From: Ilyobacter_A sp963675185 | GTDB lineage: Bacteria; Fusobacteriota; Fusobacteriia; Fusobacteriales; Fusobacteriaceae | Direction of reading: 5' to 3' | Length of the DNA: 64,000 nt | NCBI GenBank assembly: GCA_963675185.2 | Contig: CAXXOH010000003.1 | Span: forward strand, 930,001-994,000 | Part shown: positions 25,293 through 33,500 of the stretch, piece after piece | Layout: every line of letters begins with the position of its first letter | How positions within the stretch are numbered: the stretch's first letter is position 1 | Made by a program: the position numbers and the translations under genes | Notes under the pieces: model-generated | Seen by the model: the letters and a program-made list of their open reading frames with translations, nothing else | Database searches by the model: none | What the model was told of the DNA's origin: nothing

Positions 25293-26435
25293 TTAGGTGT
25301 ATTTTTTAATTATTCTTTTTCTAATTTCAAGGTCAAGTTGTAATATAGTTTCAAGGTCGAATAACTCCACCGAACTGTGACCTTCCATAGCCTCGTGTAT
25401 AACTCTGTAAATATCTAGAAAATTTATTCTTTTATTCAAAAAAAGCGCCACCGCTACTTCATTTGCCGCATTGTACACAAGTGGCATTGATTTCCCTTCC
25501 CTACCTGCGTAAAAGGCATACTCCACCCCTTTAAACACATCTCCGTCAAGTTTTTCAAATGTCAATTCCGAAAACTTCAAAAGGTCAAGCCCTTCTAATA
25601 TAGGGTTAGACTCCCGCCTGGGATAGGTGAAAGCATATTGTATCGGTATCTTCATGTCAGGTATCCCCATCTGGGCTATAACAGATCTGTCCCTAAACTC
25701 TACCATGGAGTGGATTACACTTTGCGGGTGTATCAAAACCTCTATATTGTCATAAGGTATCCCGAATAACTGGTGCGCCTCTATGACCTCTAATCCCTTG
25801 TTTACAAGAGTTGATGAATCTATGGTTATTTTTTTCCCCATGGACCAGTTGGGGTGCTTCAAGGCGTCTTCAACACTTACCTTTTCAAGTTCATGATTTT
25901 TTTTGCCCCTAAACGTTCCTCCGCTTGCCGTTATCATAAACTTGGACACCTCGTCAATGTTGCCGCTGAGAAGAGCCTGAAATATAGCAGAGTGCTCGCT
26001 GTCCACCGGGATTATCTCGGCGCTGTGTTCGTCCAAAAGCCTGTTTATTAGGTCTCCGGCAGCAACCATGGTTTCCTTGTTTGCCAGGGCTATCCGCTTT
26101 CCTTTTTTAACCGCTTCTATAGTTGCCTCTATGCCTACAGAACCGCTCACAGCAGTGAGTATTATATCTGTTTCATCTAGCCCTCCGAGTATTTTCAAAC
26201 CTTCATTCCCAACATATATCTCTAGATCAGGATAAGCCCCTTTTATCTCCTTGTAGCCTTCATTTGTGCCTATGGACACATACTTCGGGCCGAACTTTTC
26301 TATCTGCTGGATTAAAAGCTTATGATTTCTGTGTGCACTTAGTGCCACTACACTGTAATCCTGGCTGTTCTCTATGATTTCCAGCGCATTCTTACCTATA
26401 CTTCCAGTAGAACCTAGGATACAGATATTCTTCAT
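25293..26435 (-). CDS. dxr: 1-deoxy-D-xylulose 5-phosphate reductoisomerase
   Basis: Second enzyme of the MEP isoprenoid pathway, NADPH-dependent. 380 residues. It has the Rossmann opening ICILGSTGSIGKNALEII, the metal/substrate motifs ANKETMVAAG and PVDSEHSAIFQAL, the flexible loop region ITASGGTFRG, and WSMGKKITIDSSTLVNKGLEVIEAHQLF. All catalytic residues are visible and the length is normal. It pairs functionally with ispF at 59 kb and with uppS in the same operon. Confidence 0.97.
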   Translation of the reverse strand: MKNICILGSTGSIGKNALEIIENSQDYSVVALSAHRNHKLLIQQIEKFGPKYVSIGTNEGYKEIKGAYPDLEIYVGNEGLKILGGLDETDIILTAVSGSVGIEATIEAVKKGKRIALANKETMVAAGDLINRLLDEHSAEIIPVDSEHSAIFQALLSGNIDEVSKFMITASGGTFRGKKNHELEKVSVEDALKHPNWSMGKKITIDSSTLVNKGLEVIEAHQLFGIPYDNIEVLIHPQSVIHSMVEFRDRSVIAQMGIPDMKIPIQYAFTYPRRESNPILEGLDLLKFSELTFEKLDGDVFKGVEYAFYAGREGKSMPLVYNAANEVAVALFLNKRINFLDIYRVIHEAMEGHSSVELFDLETILQLDLEIRKRIIKKYT

Positions 26436-26452
26436 GTCTCCTCCTAAAAAAA

Positions 26453-27283
26453 TTAAAATTTAAATATAAAAAACTTGAGAAAGTAGTACAGAACCGGTAA
26501 TACAAAGATCATGCTGTCAAACCTATCCAGTATGCCTCCGTGTCCCATTAGTATTGTACCAGAATCTTTTACGTCAAACTCCCTTTTAAAAAGAGACTCC
26601 CCTAAATCCCCTATCTGGGCAGTTATACCTACAAGTACACCAAGCAAAATAAGTGGCGCTACGCCTATTCCTATCCCCTGAAATCCTAGTATATAATATG
26701 AAAAAAACACCGCAAAAACAGATGCCAAAACACCGCCTATGGCTCCTTCAACTGATTTTTTCGGGCTTACCTTGGAAAATCCCTTCTTAAAAAACTTCCT
26801 TCCAAGGGATATCCCTGCAAAATAAGCCATCGAATCACAAGCCCATACCATAAGCTGCGCAGTTAATATCCACTGGTTCCCCTGAGGTAAATTCTTTATG
26901 GCTATCATATGTGAAAATAAAAAAGATATGTAAAGTACTCCAAAAATAGTGTAACTTATATCCCTTGTTGAGTTTTCCACCTGATTTTTTACAACCCTCA
27001 TGACTATAAAAGCTATTATAACAAAAACCAATGCGGGAGCTATATAAGTTGTCACCTGTATAGAGTTGTAATGCAGGTAAAATAAATTTGGAATAAGCAG
27101 CCCCAAAACTAAGCCCGCGCTCCTATACACCTTTATTCCCTTATTTTCCATCATCTTATAGAACTCATAAAGCGCCCCTGCAATTACTATGTTTGTAAAC
27201 AATAAAAGTAGCATATCCCCTTTTAGTAAAATATATATCAAAAGAGGTATGAATATCAAGGCAACTATTAGCCTACTTCTCAT
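26453..27283 (-). CDS. cdsA: Phosphatidate cytidylyltransferase
   Basis: Integral membrane enzyme that makes CDP-diacylglycerol, the branch point of phospholipid synthesis. About 276 residues with seven to eight hydrophobic helices. The family signature near the C-terminus is present as KKSVEGAIGG and DRFDSMIF. The ATG at 27281-27283 (MRSRLIV) is chosen because GGAGG lies eight bases upstream; it overlaps the uppS stop by 11 bases, so the two are translationally coupled. Confidence 0.93.
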   Translation of the reverse strand: MRSRLIVALIFIPLLIYILLKGDMLLLLFTNIVIAGALYEFYKMMENKGIKVYRSAGLVLGLLIPNLFYLHYNSIQVTTYIAPALVFVIIAFIVMRVVKNQVENSTRDISYTIFGVLYISFLFSHMIAIKNLPQGNQWILTAQLMVWACDSMAYFAGISLGRKFFKKGFSKVSPKKSVEGAIGGVLASVFAVFFSYYILGFQGIGIGVAPLILLGVLVGITAQIGDLGESLFKREFDVKDSGTILMGHGGILDRFDSMIFVLPVLYYFLKFFIFKF

Positions 27284-27971
27284 TCTTAACTCCTCCAAAT
27301 CTTCTGTCTCTTTTTTGGTATGCCTCTATCGCTTTCTCCAAATCATATTCACTGAAATCCGGCCATAAAACATCCGTGACGTATATCTCTGAGTATGCTA
27401 TCTGCCACAGCAAGAAGTTTGATATTCTCAGTTCCCCGCTAGTTCTTATCAAAAGTTCAGGATCAGGAATCTGGTTGTAAAGGTATTCCGCAAATTTCTC
27501 CTCACTCATCTCAACTTCTCCAGCTTGCATAGCCCTATTGATCGCGTCTACTATCTCGGCTCTGCCACCGTAGTTAAATGCAATATTCAGTGTTATATTC
27601 TCGCACCCCTTCGTCATCTCAACCGTTTGATCTATAACATCAAGCAGCTCTTGGGGTACTCTTTCCCTTCTACCGCTAATTAGAAGTGTCACTCCGTTTT
27701 TAATGAAATTTTCCCTTTCCTTTATAAGGTATTCACTGAAAAGTTTCATTAAGCCGCTTACTTCATCCTCGCTCCTCTTCCAATTCTCCGTAGAAAAAGC
27801 GTACGCAGTTATATACTTCACCCCTAGCTCAGCCGCATACTTTACTATCTTTAGTAGTGTATTAGCACCTGCCCGGTGTCCCATGTTTCTTGGAAGAAAC
27901 CTTTTTTTAGCCCACCTGCCGTTGCCATCCATTATAATCGCTATATGTTCTGGAACTATCTGTTTGTTCAT
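27273..27971 (-). CDS. uppS: Isoprenyl (undecaprenyl) diphosphate synthase
   Basis: 232-residue cis-prenyltransferase that makes the lipid carrier for cell-wall and LPS precursors. It has HIAIIMDGNGRWAKKR (catalytic Asp), the GHRAGANTLLKIVKYAAELGVKYITAYAFSTENWKRS motif, and PDPELLIRTSGELRISNFLLWQIAYSEIYV near the C-terminus. It uses isoprenoids from the dxr/ispF pathway. Confidence 0.96.
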   Translation of the reverse strand: MNKQIVPEHIAIIMDGNGRWAKKRFLPRNMGHRAGANTLLKIVKYAAELGVKYITAYAFSTENWKRSEDEVSGLMKLFSEYLIKERENFIKNGVTLLISGRRERVPQELLDVIDQTVEMTKGCENITLNIAFNYGGRAEIVDAINRAMQAGEVEMSEEKFAEYLYNQIPDPELLIRTSGELRISNFLLWQIAYSEIYVTDVLWPDFSEYDLEKAIEAYQKRDRRFGGVKNEK

Positions 27972-28090
27972 AGCTTCCCCTCTTTACAAAAAAGACTTTT
28001 ACCTCATTTTAACATATAGAGCCCCATTTTTCCAGGAATATTTTGTATGTCAAAAATCGGTCCCGTCCATAATTAAAATAAAATTTATTC

Positions 28091-28121
28091 TAAAAATAAA
28101 AGAGAAAGCCTAAGCTTTCTC
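28091..28121 (-). terminator. Terminator after frr
   Basis: Minus-strand GAGAAAGC/GCTTTCTC stem with a four-base loop, followed by TTTTATTTTT, directly after the frr stop codon. It separates or attenuates uppS and the genes beyond. Confidence 0.8.
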
Positions 28122-28679
28122 CTATACAGTTGTTATCTCTTTTTCTTTTTTAACGAACAAGTCTTCTACTGTTTTTATATAATCGTCTGTTAATTTTTGA
28201 GTTTTATCTTCTGAAGCTTTAAGGTCATCTTGAGTTATGTCTCCGTCCTTTTCAAGCTTTCTGAGCTTATTGTTTATATCTTTTCTTATATTTCTAATAG
28301 CCACTTTTCCAGCTTCAGCTTCAGTTTTTGCAAGTTTAACGTACTCTTTTCTTCTGTCTGCAGTCAATTCAGGAATTTGAAGTCTTATAACTCTTCCATC
28401 ATTATTTGGATTAAGCCCTAAGTTAGAAGACAGGATGGCTTTTTCTATAACCGGTATAACCGTTTTGTCCCATGGGTCTATTACTAAAAGTCTGGCCTCA
28501 GGAGCAGATATATTTCCTACCTGGTTCAAAGGCATCTCTGACCCGTACTGCTCGACTTTTATTCCATCAAGCATAGATACGTTAGCTCTTCCGGCTCTAA
28601 TAGATGCAAATTTGTGCTTAGTAGCTTCTACAGCCTTCTCCATTTTTTCTTCTGCTTCGTTCAACAACTGATCTACCAT
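28122..28679 (-). CDS. frr: Ribosome recycling factor
   Basis: 185 residues of three-helix bundle. Signatures include ATKHKFASIRAGRANVSMLDGIKVEQYGSEMPLNQVGNI and the VRIQIPELT-like RLQIPELTADRRKEYVKLAK. It splits post-termination ribosomes with EF-G (fusA at 54 kb). It starts 74 bases after pyrH, the conserved order. Confidence 0.97.
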   Translation of the reverse strand: MVDQLLNEAEEKMEKAVEATKHKFASIRAGRANVSMLDGIKVEQYGSEMPLNQVGNISAPEARLLVIDPWDKTVIPVIEKAILSSNLGLNPNNDGRVIRLQIPELTADRRKEYVKLAKTEAEAGKVAIRNIRKDINNKLRKLEKDGDITQDDLKASEDKTQKLTDDYIKTVEDLFVKKEKEITTV

Positions 28680-28753
28680 TTCTCTTCCTCCTGTTTTATT
28701 TATGTGGTTTCCCCATACAATAGTACAACTTTAATCGATTTTTTTCAAGCGTC

Positions 28754-29470
28754 CTAAGCTTCTATAACTTTAGTTCCTATGCTCTCACCTAAAACCATCT
28801 TCTTTATATTCCCCTCTGTGAGAGAATCGAAAACAATTATAGGAAAGTTATTTTCACGGCAAAGAGAAATTGCCGTCGCGTCCATAACTTTTAGGTTCTT
28901 GTGAAGCACTTCATTGTAGGTAACCTCTTCATACTTTTCAGCATCCGAGTATTTAACTGGATCTTTATCATATATACCATCAACCTTGGTCGCTTTTGCT
29001 ACAACGTCTGCATTTATCTCAATAGCTCTCAATGCCGCCGCAGTATCGGTTGTAAAATAAGGGTTTCCGGTACCTGCGCCGAATATTACTACTCTTCCCT
29101 TTTCAAGGTGTCTTTGGGCCCTTCTTTTTATAAAAGGCTCAGCTATTTTAGGCATATCTATAGCTGTTTGGACCCTCGTAGGTATCCCTTGTTTCTCTAT
29201 TGCATTTTGAAGTGCAAGGGAGTTTATTACCGTGGCTAGCATCCCCATGTGGTCCCCTGTTACTCTGTCCACGCCCTGGTCCTCACCAGAAAGTCCTCTG
29301 AAAATGTTTCCACCGCCGATAACTATGGCGACCTCCACACCCAACTCCACTATTTCCTTTATCTGACTTGCATAAGAAGTAATAACTTCAGAAGATATCC
29401 CGAACTCTTGGTTCCCCATTAGGGCTTCCCCGCTTAATTTTAATAAAATCCTTTTGTATACAGGCTTCAT
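28754..29470 (-). CDS. pyrH: UMP kinase
   Basis: 238-residue amino-acid-kinase-fold enzyme that converts UMP to UDP. It has KRILLKLSGEALMG, VAIVIGGGNIFRG, and VIFGAGTGNPYFTTDTAAALRA near 130-150. The bacterial hexameric type is indicated by length and motifs. It lies 60 bases after tsf, beyond a terminator-like hairpin. Confidence 0.97.
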   Translation of the reverse strand: MKPVYKRILLKLSGEALMGNQEFGISSEVITSYASQIKEIVELGVEVAIVIGGGNIFRGLSGEDQGVDRVTGDHMGMLATVINSLALQNAIEKQGIPTRVQTAIDMPKIAEPFIKRRAQRHLEKGRVVIFGAGTGNPYFTTDTAAALRAIEINADVVAKATKVDGIYDKDPVKYSDAEKYEEVTYNEVLHKNLKVMDATAISLCRENNFPIIVFDSLTEGNIKKMVLGESIGTKVIEA

Positions 29471-29487
29471 TATAACCTCCCTCTCCT

Positions 29488-29520
29488 AAAAAAAAGAGGA
29501 CGCAAAAGTCGCATCCCCTC
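29488..29520 (-). terminator. Terminator or attenuator between tsf and pyrH
   Basis: Minus-strand GGATGC/GCGTCC stem (one G-T pair), flanked by a further GAG/CTC, then eight T. Only about 20 bases precede pyrH, so some read-through is expected. Confidence 0.75.
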
Positions 29521-29530
29521 TATTTTGTAA

Positions 29531-30418
29531 TTAACCTTTAAGTTGTGCTGCAACTTCTGCTGCGAAATCTACCTCTTCTTTAGCTATTCCTTCTCCAACT
29601 TTATATCTGCTGAATGATAGGACTTTAACGTCTCCAGCATATTGCTCAACTGTCATTTTATCGTCTTTAACGAATTTTTGCTTAACTAGGCAGCTTTCTT
29701 CGTAGAACTTTCTCATTTTTCCTTCTAGGATTTTTTCGATTATGTTAGCAGGTTTTCCTTCTTCTTCTAATTGCTTTCTAGCAATTTCTTTTTCCCTGTC
29801 TAAATCGTCAGTTGTCACTTCGTCCGGAGTTAGGTATTTAGGGTCCATTGCAGCTACGTGCATAGCTATGTCTTTAGCTTTAGCTACGTTCTCGTCTGTA
29901 GCTTCACCAGTCATCTCGATGATAACTCCTAATTTTCCACCTAAGTGGTTGTAAGTTGTAACGAATCCTTCTGTTGCAACTTTTTTGATTCTTCTAAGGT
30001 CCATGTTTTCGCCGATTTTAGCTATTAGAGCTGTTAAAGCTGTCTCAACTTTTTCTCCGTTGACTTCAGCCGCTTTTACATCTTCAATAGTTTGGATAGC
30101 TTCGTTATCTAATGCAAGGTTAACTAAAGCTGCTCCGAAATTTTTGAACTCGTCATTTTTTGCAACGAAGTCAGTTTCAGAGTTGAATTCTAAGATTACA
30201 GCTGTTTTTGCATCAGCTGAAACTCCATCGAAAACTAACCCTTCTGCCGCTGTTCTACCAGCTTTTTTAGCTGCTTTAGCAATACCTTTTTCTCTTAGGT
30301 AATCTATTGCTTTTTCTATATCTGCATCTGTTTCTGCTAGAGCTTTTTTACAATCTAGCATCCCAGCACCAGTTCTATCTCTTAATTCTTTTACCATTTT
30401 AGCTGTGATTTCTGCCAT
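29531..30418 (-). CDS. tsf: Elongation factor Ts
   Basis: 295-residue nucleotide exchange factor for EF-Tu. The N-terminal UBA-like module AKMVKELRDRTGAGMLDCKKALAETDADIEKAIDYLREKG is followed by the TDFVA motif (EFNSETDFVAKNDEF). It lies 95 bases after rpsB, separated by a perfect hairpin. Confidence 0.98.
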   Translation of the reverse strand: MAEITAKMVKELRDRTGAGMLDCKKALAETDADIEKAIDYLREKGIAKAAKKAGRTAAEGLVFDGVSADAKTAVILEFNSETDFVAKNDEFKNFGAALVNLALDNEAIQTIEDVKAAEVNGEKVETALTALIAKIGENMDLRRIKKVATEGFVTTYNHLGGKLGVIIEMTGEATDENVAKAKDIAMHVAAMDPKYLTPDEVTTDDLDREKEIARKQLEEEGKPANIIEKILEGKMRKFYEESCLVKQKFVKDDKMTVEQYAGDVKVLSFSRYKVGEGIAKEEVDFAAEVAAQLKG

Positions 30419-30473
30419 CTTTGAATTTCCTCCCTATATCTTTTTTCCTATTTACTATATTTTTATAACACAA

Positions 30474-30500
30474 GGAATTGAGTACAAAGTACTCAATTCC
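30474..30500 (-). other. Perfect hairpin between rpsB and tsf
   Basis: Twelve-pair inverted repeat (GGAATTGAGTAC/GTACTCAATTCC) with a three-base loop and no T-tract on the minus strand. It probably protects or processes the rpsB message, or partially terminates before tsf; the equivalent E. coli gap is also a control point. Confidence 0.6.
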
Positions 30501-30513
30501 GTTAATTTAAATA

Positions 30514-31254
30514 TTATTGAGCCGATCCAGTTTCTACTACAGAAACTTCTTCAGTTGTTTGTTCTTCTGCACCTTGATTTCCTTCAACGATTGCGTTTGC
30601 AATGATAGTTGAGATCAACTTAACAGATCTTATAGCATCGTCATTTGCAGGAATTGGGTAAGTTACAGGATCTGGGTCTACGTTCGAGTCAACCATAGCT
30701 ATTACAGGTATACCAAGTTTTACAGCTTCTGTTATAGCAAGGGCTTCTTTTTTTACGTCTACAACAAAGATAGCTACAGGTAGTTCTTGCATATCTTTGA
30801 TTCCACCTAGGTTTTTGTCTAGTTTAACAAGTTCTTTTCTAAGGTTAGCTGCTTCTTTTTTAGTATAAACTTGATCAAGAGTTCCGTCAGCATCCATTTT
30901 TTCTAATTTTTTTAGTCTTTCAACTCTTTTTTTGATAGTTTCGAAGTTTGTAAGCATTCCTCCTAACCATCTGTTGTTGATGTAGAAAGCTCCAGCTCTT
31001 GTAGCTTGCTCTCTTACTGATTCTTGAGCTTGTTTTTTAGTTCCTACAAATAAAACTTTTCCACCGTCAGCAGAAAGTCCTCTTACTACTCCGTAAGCCT
31101 CTTCAATTTTCTTTAAAGATTTGTGTAGATCGATTACGTGGATCCCGTTTCTTTCAGTAAAGATAAACTTCGCCATTTTAGGATTCCATCTTTTAGCTTG
31201 GTGTCCGAAATGCACCCCAGCTTCCAATAATTGCTTCATAGTTACTACTGCCAT
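30514..31254 (-). CDS. rpsB: 30S ribosomal protein S2
   Basis: 246 residues. Signatures are MKQLLEAGVHFGHQAKRWNPKMAKFIF, RWLGGMLTNFETIKKRVERLKKLE and PVIAMVDSNVDPDPVTYPIPANDDAIRSVKLI. The C-terminal tail is acidic and variable. It is the first gene of the rpsB-tsf-pyrH-frr-uppS-cdsA-dxr run, behind a consensus promoter and a structured leader of about 105 bases. Confidence 0.98.
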   Translation of the reverse strand: MAVVTMKQLLEAGVHFGHQAKRWNPKMAKFIFTERNGIHVIDLHKSLKKIEEAYGVVRGLSADGGKVLFVGTKKQAQESVREQATRAGAFYINNRWLGGMLTNFETIKKRVERLKKLEKMDADGTLDQVYTKKEAANLRKELVKLDKNLGGIKDMQELPVAIFVVDVKKEALAITEAVKLGIPVIAMVDSNVDPDPVTYPIPANDDAIRSVKLISTIIANAIVEGNQGAEEQTTEEVSVVETGSAQ

Positions 31255-31360
31255 TTTTTTCCTCCTTGATTATTTTGGTTTTTCTCTTCCACCCGGCTCA
31301 AAACTAGGAAGACCATCTCTGGCCACCCAACCTAGAAATACCCGATGTGTAGAATAATAA
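31255..31360 (-). promoter_or_regulatory. Structured 5' leader of rpsB, candidate autoregulatory element
   Basis: The leader is far richer in G than its surroundings. CTAGG pairs with CCTAG, and inside it GGCC pairs with GGTC. The motif GGGTGG occurs twice (one on each side of the stem). Autogenous control by S2 is known in E. coli, but no homology to that leader is visible. Confidence 0.4.
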
Positions 31361-31366
31361 CGATGT

Positions 31367-31395
31367 ATTTTATCATTTTATCCCTAATATGTCAA
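31367..31395 (-). promoter_or_regulatory. Promoter of the rpsB operon
   Basis: Minus-strand perfect TTGACA (31390-31395), a 17-base spacer and TAAAAT (31367-31372). Confidence 0.8.
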
Positions 31396-31539
31396 GTATA
31401 AAGGCCTAAAATAGTGGAACAAGTACTTTTAAAATATAGTATAATGTATAAGTAAACTCCTTAAGAATTTTCTGTAAAAATTTCGTTGTCTTTGTAAAAA
31501 AACACTTTTTTATGCTAAACATTTTTTATATTAATAAAC

Positions 31540-31840
31540 TACTGAATTTATTTGAAAACCTTCTTTAGACACAGAGTTTCAGAGAGATTTAAAACATGAG
31601 GCGCACAGAGAAAACCTTTTAAAAATAATTTTTTGTCACGAATCTTCACGGATCACACGAATTTATTAAAATCTCTAGGCTATGCTTTACTTACATATCT
31701 TTGTTTATTTTTTCTCTGCGAAACTCTTTATTCTCCTCTGTGTCACTCTGTGACCTAAATATCTTTTATTAGTGTCCATTCGTGCGATTCGTGACTAAAA
31801 CAGATATTTTTCATTTCTATGACTTTAGATAAATTCAATA
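31540..31840. repeat. Fold-back intergenic repeat, copy A
   Basis: About 300 bases bounded by imperfect terminal inverted repeats (TACTGAATTTATTTGAAAAC against TATTGAATTTATCTAAAGTC read from the other end). The inner arms also pair: CACGAATCTTCACGGATCACACGAAT-like sequence on the left with ATTCGTGCGATTCGTGAC on the right, and ACAGAG-rich with CTCTGTG-rich parts. No reading frame is conserved. It lies between rpsB and nicotinamidase. Confidence 0.75.
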
Positions 31841-31910
31841 ATTTATTTTAGAATCTAAACCAAAATTAAATTCACTAAATATTTATCGATATTTTCAAGG
31901 AGGGATTTTT

Positions 31911-32537
31911 ATGAAAAGGGCTTTTTTGGTCATTGATATCCAAAATGATTTTTGCGAAGGTGGCAGCCTGGCGGTACCCGGGGCTTCTGAAATAATACCT
32001 ATTGTGAACAATTTGATCAAAAAATTTAAAGCTAGTGGCGGTCTGATTGTGGCTACAAAGGACTGGCATCCCCAAACTCACAAGAGTTTTGCTTCAAATT
32101 CCGGCGGGGCAGTTGGAGAAATCGGAGAACTGAATGGTCTGCCTCAAATTTGGTGGCCAGACCACTGCGTTCAAAACACCGCTGGGAGCGACTTCCATCC
32201 AAAATTACAGAAGGATTACATAGATGTAATCGTGTATAAGGGGACGAATCCAGAGGTGGATTCTTACAGTTCATTTTTCGACAACGCAAAATTGGAAAAG
32301 ACTAATTTAGATGTCATCCTCAAAGAGAAAGGAATCAACACCATATACATAGTTGGTCTTGCCACAGATTACTGCGTGAAATTCAGCGCCCTTGACGGTA
32401 TAGACATTGGGTATGATGTTTATGTAGTAGAAGATGGGTGTAGGGGGGTGAATCTATCCCCGGACGATTCCAGAAATGCTATTGAAGAGATGAAATTAAA
32501 AGGTGCAAAAATAATCAAGAGTAGTGATATTAAGTAA
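31911..32537 (+). CDS. pncA: Nicotinamidase (isochorismatase-like)
   Basis: 208 residues. It hydrolyses nicotinamide to nicotinate in NAD salvage. The catalytic triad is Asp9 (LVIDIQNDF), Lys110 (VIVYKGTN) and Cys155 (GLATDYCVKFSA). Metal ligands are Asp51 and His53 (KDWHPQTH) and His85 (WWPDHCVQ). All are in place. The ribosome site is AGGAGG. A lone plus-strand gene with fold-back repeat A just upstream and a weak terminator downstream. Confidence 0.93.
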   Translation: MKRAFLVIDIQNDFCEGGSLAVPGASEIIPIVNNLIKKFKASGGLIVATKDWHPQTHKSFASNSGGAVGEIGELNGLPQIWWPDHCVQNTAGSDFHPKLQKDYIDVIVYKGTNPEVDSYSSFFDNAKLEKTNLDVILKEKGINTIYIVGLATDYCVKFSALDGIDIGYDVYVVEDGCRGVNLSPDDSRNAIEEMKLKGAKIIKSSDIK

Positions 32538-32572
32538 AAAAAGCCGAAAAACAATTTCTACGGCCTTTTTTA
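32538..32572 (+). terminator. Probable terminator of the nicotinamidase gene
   Basis: AAAAAAGCCG and CGGCCTTTTTT flank a 14-base loop. The GC stem is only four pairs, extended by A-T pairs, with a T-tract on the plus strand and A-rich symmetry that may also serve the minus-strand dioxygenase gene. Confidence 0.5.
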
Positions 32573-32614
32573 TCTTTTTAGACTTTTTTACTAAGCAGGT
32601 GTTGGAAATATCTG

Positions 32615-33439
32615 TTATTTCCACAAAAATCCTGCAACCCTCTTTCCCATAACATTACTGTCGAATACCACTTTTGCCTTCGGTGTCTCTTCACTGGATG
32701 CTCCGTAGCAGACATGCAGTGGCAGTAAGTGATCCTCTCGTGGATGACAGAACCTTGCGCTCGGGGCTTCGTCCCACCTGTTCAACCTTGCCTCACATTC
32801 ATCTTTTGAGATATCGCTGCTCACAAGGGTCTCTATCAGCCAGTCAGTGAATTTTTCGTTTTTTTCATCCCTAATACCGCTTCCAGAAGAAAAAAATTCT
32901 CTAAGGTTGTGAAAAGACATTCCCGAGCCTATAATCAATACATTTTCTCTTCTTAATATTGATAGTGCCCTCCCGAGTTCGATATGTTTTTTAGGATTCA
33001 GATTATGAAGTAAGGACAGTTGCACGCATGGAATATCTGCTTTTGGGTACATCAGCTTGAGCGGTATAAACATACCATGATCAAATCCTCTTTTTTCATC
33101 TAACCCTGCTTCTATCCCACTTGTTTTTAGCAGCTCGCATACTCTTTTTGCCATCTTTGGATATCCTGGAGCAGGATACTGTATTTTATAAGATTCTTCT
33201 GGAAAACCATAATAGTCGTAGATAAGCTCCGGGCGTTCTCCGCTGCTTATTGTAGCCTTCTCCTCTTCCCAATGGGCGCTTATCAATAAAATAGCGGAAG
33301 GATTGCCCAGTTCTTTGCTTATGTTTTCTAAAAAATTAACCATTTCATTATGTCTTGCATCCCCTAAAAGCGGTAGTGGACCGCCGCCATGTGGAAGATA
33401 CAGAACTGGTGAAAGTATCTTTGATGATTTTTCTTGCAT
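32615..33439 (-). CDS. DODA-type extradiol ring-opening dioxygenase (LigB/YgiD-like)
   Basis: 274 residues of the class III extradiol dioxygenase fold. Metal-binding histidines appear in VLYLPHGGGPLPLLGD, ISAHWEEE and the GFDHGMFIPLKLMYP segment, and IGSGMSFHNLREFF carries a conserved late histidine. Relatives cleave catechols such as L-DOPA, but an oxygenase in a likely anaerobe may act in detoxification or on another substrate. The ribosome site AAGGAG precedes the ATG. An IS256-type element is inserted 50 bases upstream and may supply a new -35 box. Confidence 0.85.
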   Translation of the reverse strand: MQEKSSKILSPVLYLPHGGGPLPLLGDARHNEMVNFLENISKELGNPSAILLISAHWEEEKATISSGERPELIYDYYGFPEESYKIQYPAPGYPKMAKRVCELLKTSGIEAGLDEKRGFDHGMFIPLKLMYPKADIPCVQLSLLHNLNPKKHIELGRALSILRRENVLIIGSGMSFHNLREFFSSGSGIRDEKNEKFTDWLIETLVSSDISKDECEARLNRWDEAPSARFCHPREDHLLPLHVCYGASSEETPKAKVVFDSNVMGKRVAGFLWK

Positions 33440-33470
33440 TCAAACTCCTTTCTATAAAAATCTACCCAAC

Positions 33471-33500
33471 ACTATACAGCTATTAATCTGAGGGTGTAAA
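33471..33500 (-). promoter_or_regulatory. Possible hybrid promoter at the IS boundary
   Basis: Minus-strand TTTACA (33495-33500) lies inside the left terminal repeat of the IS. TATAGT (33471-33476) lies in the host DNA, 18 bases apart. It points into the dioxygenase gene. Confidence 0.45.
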
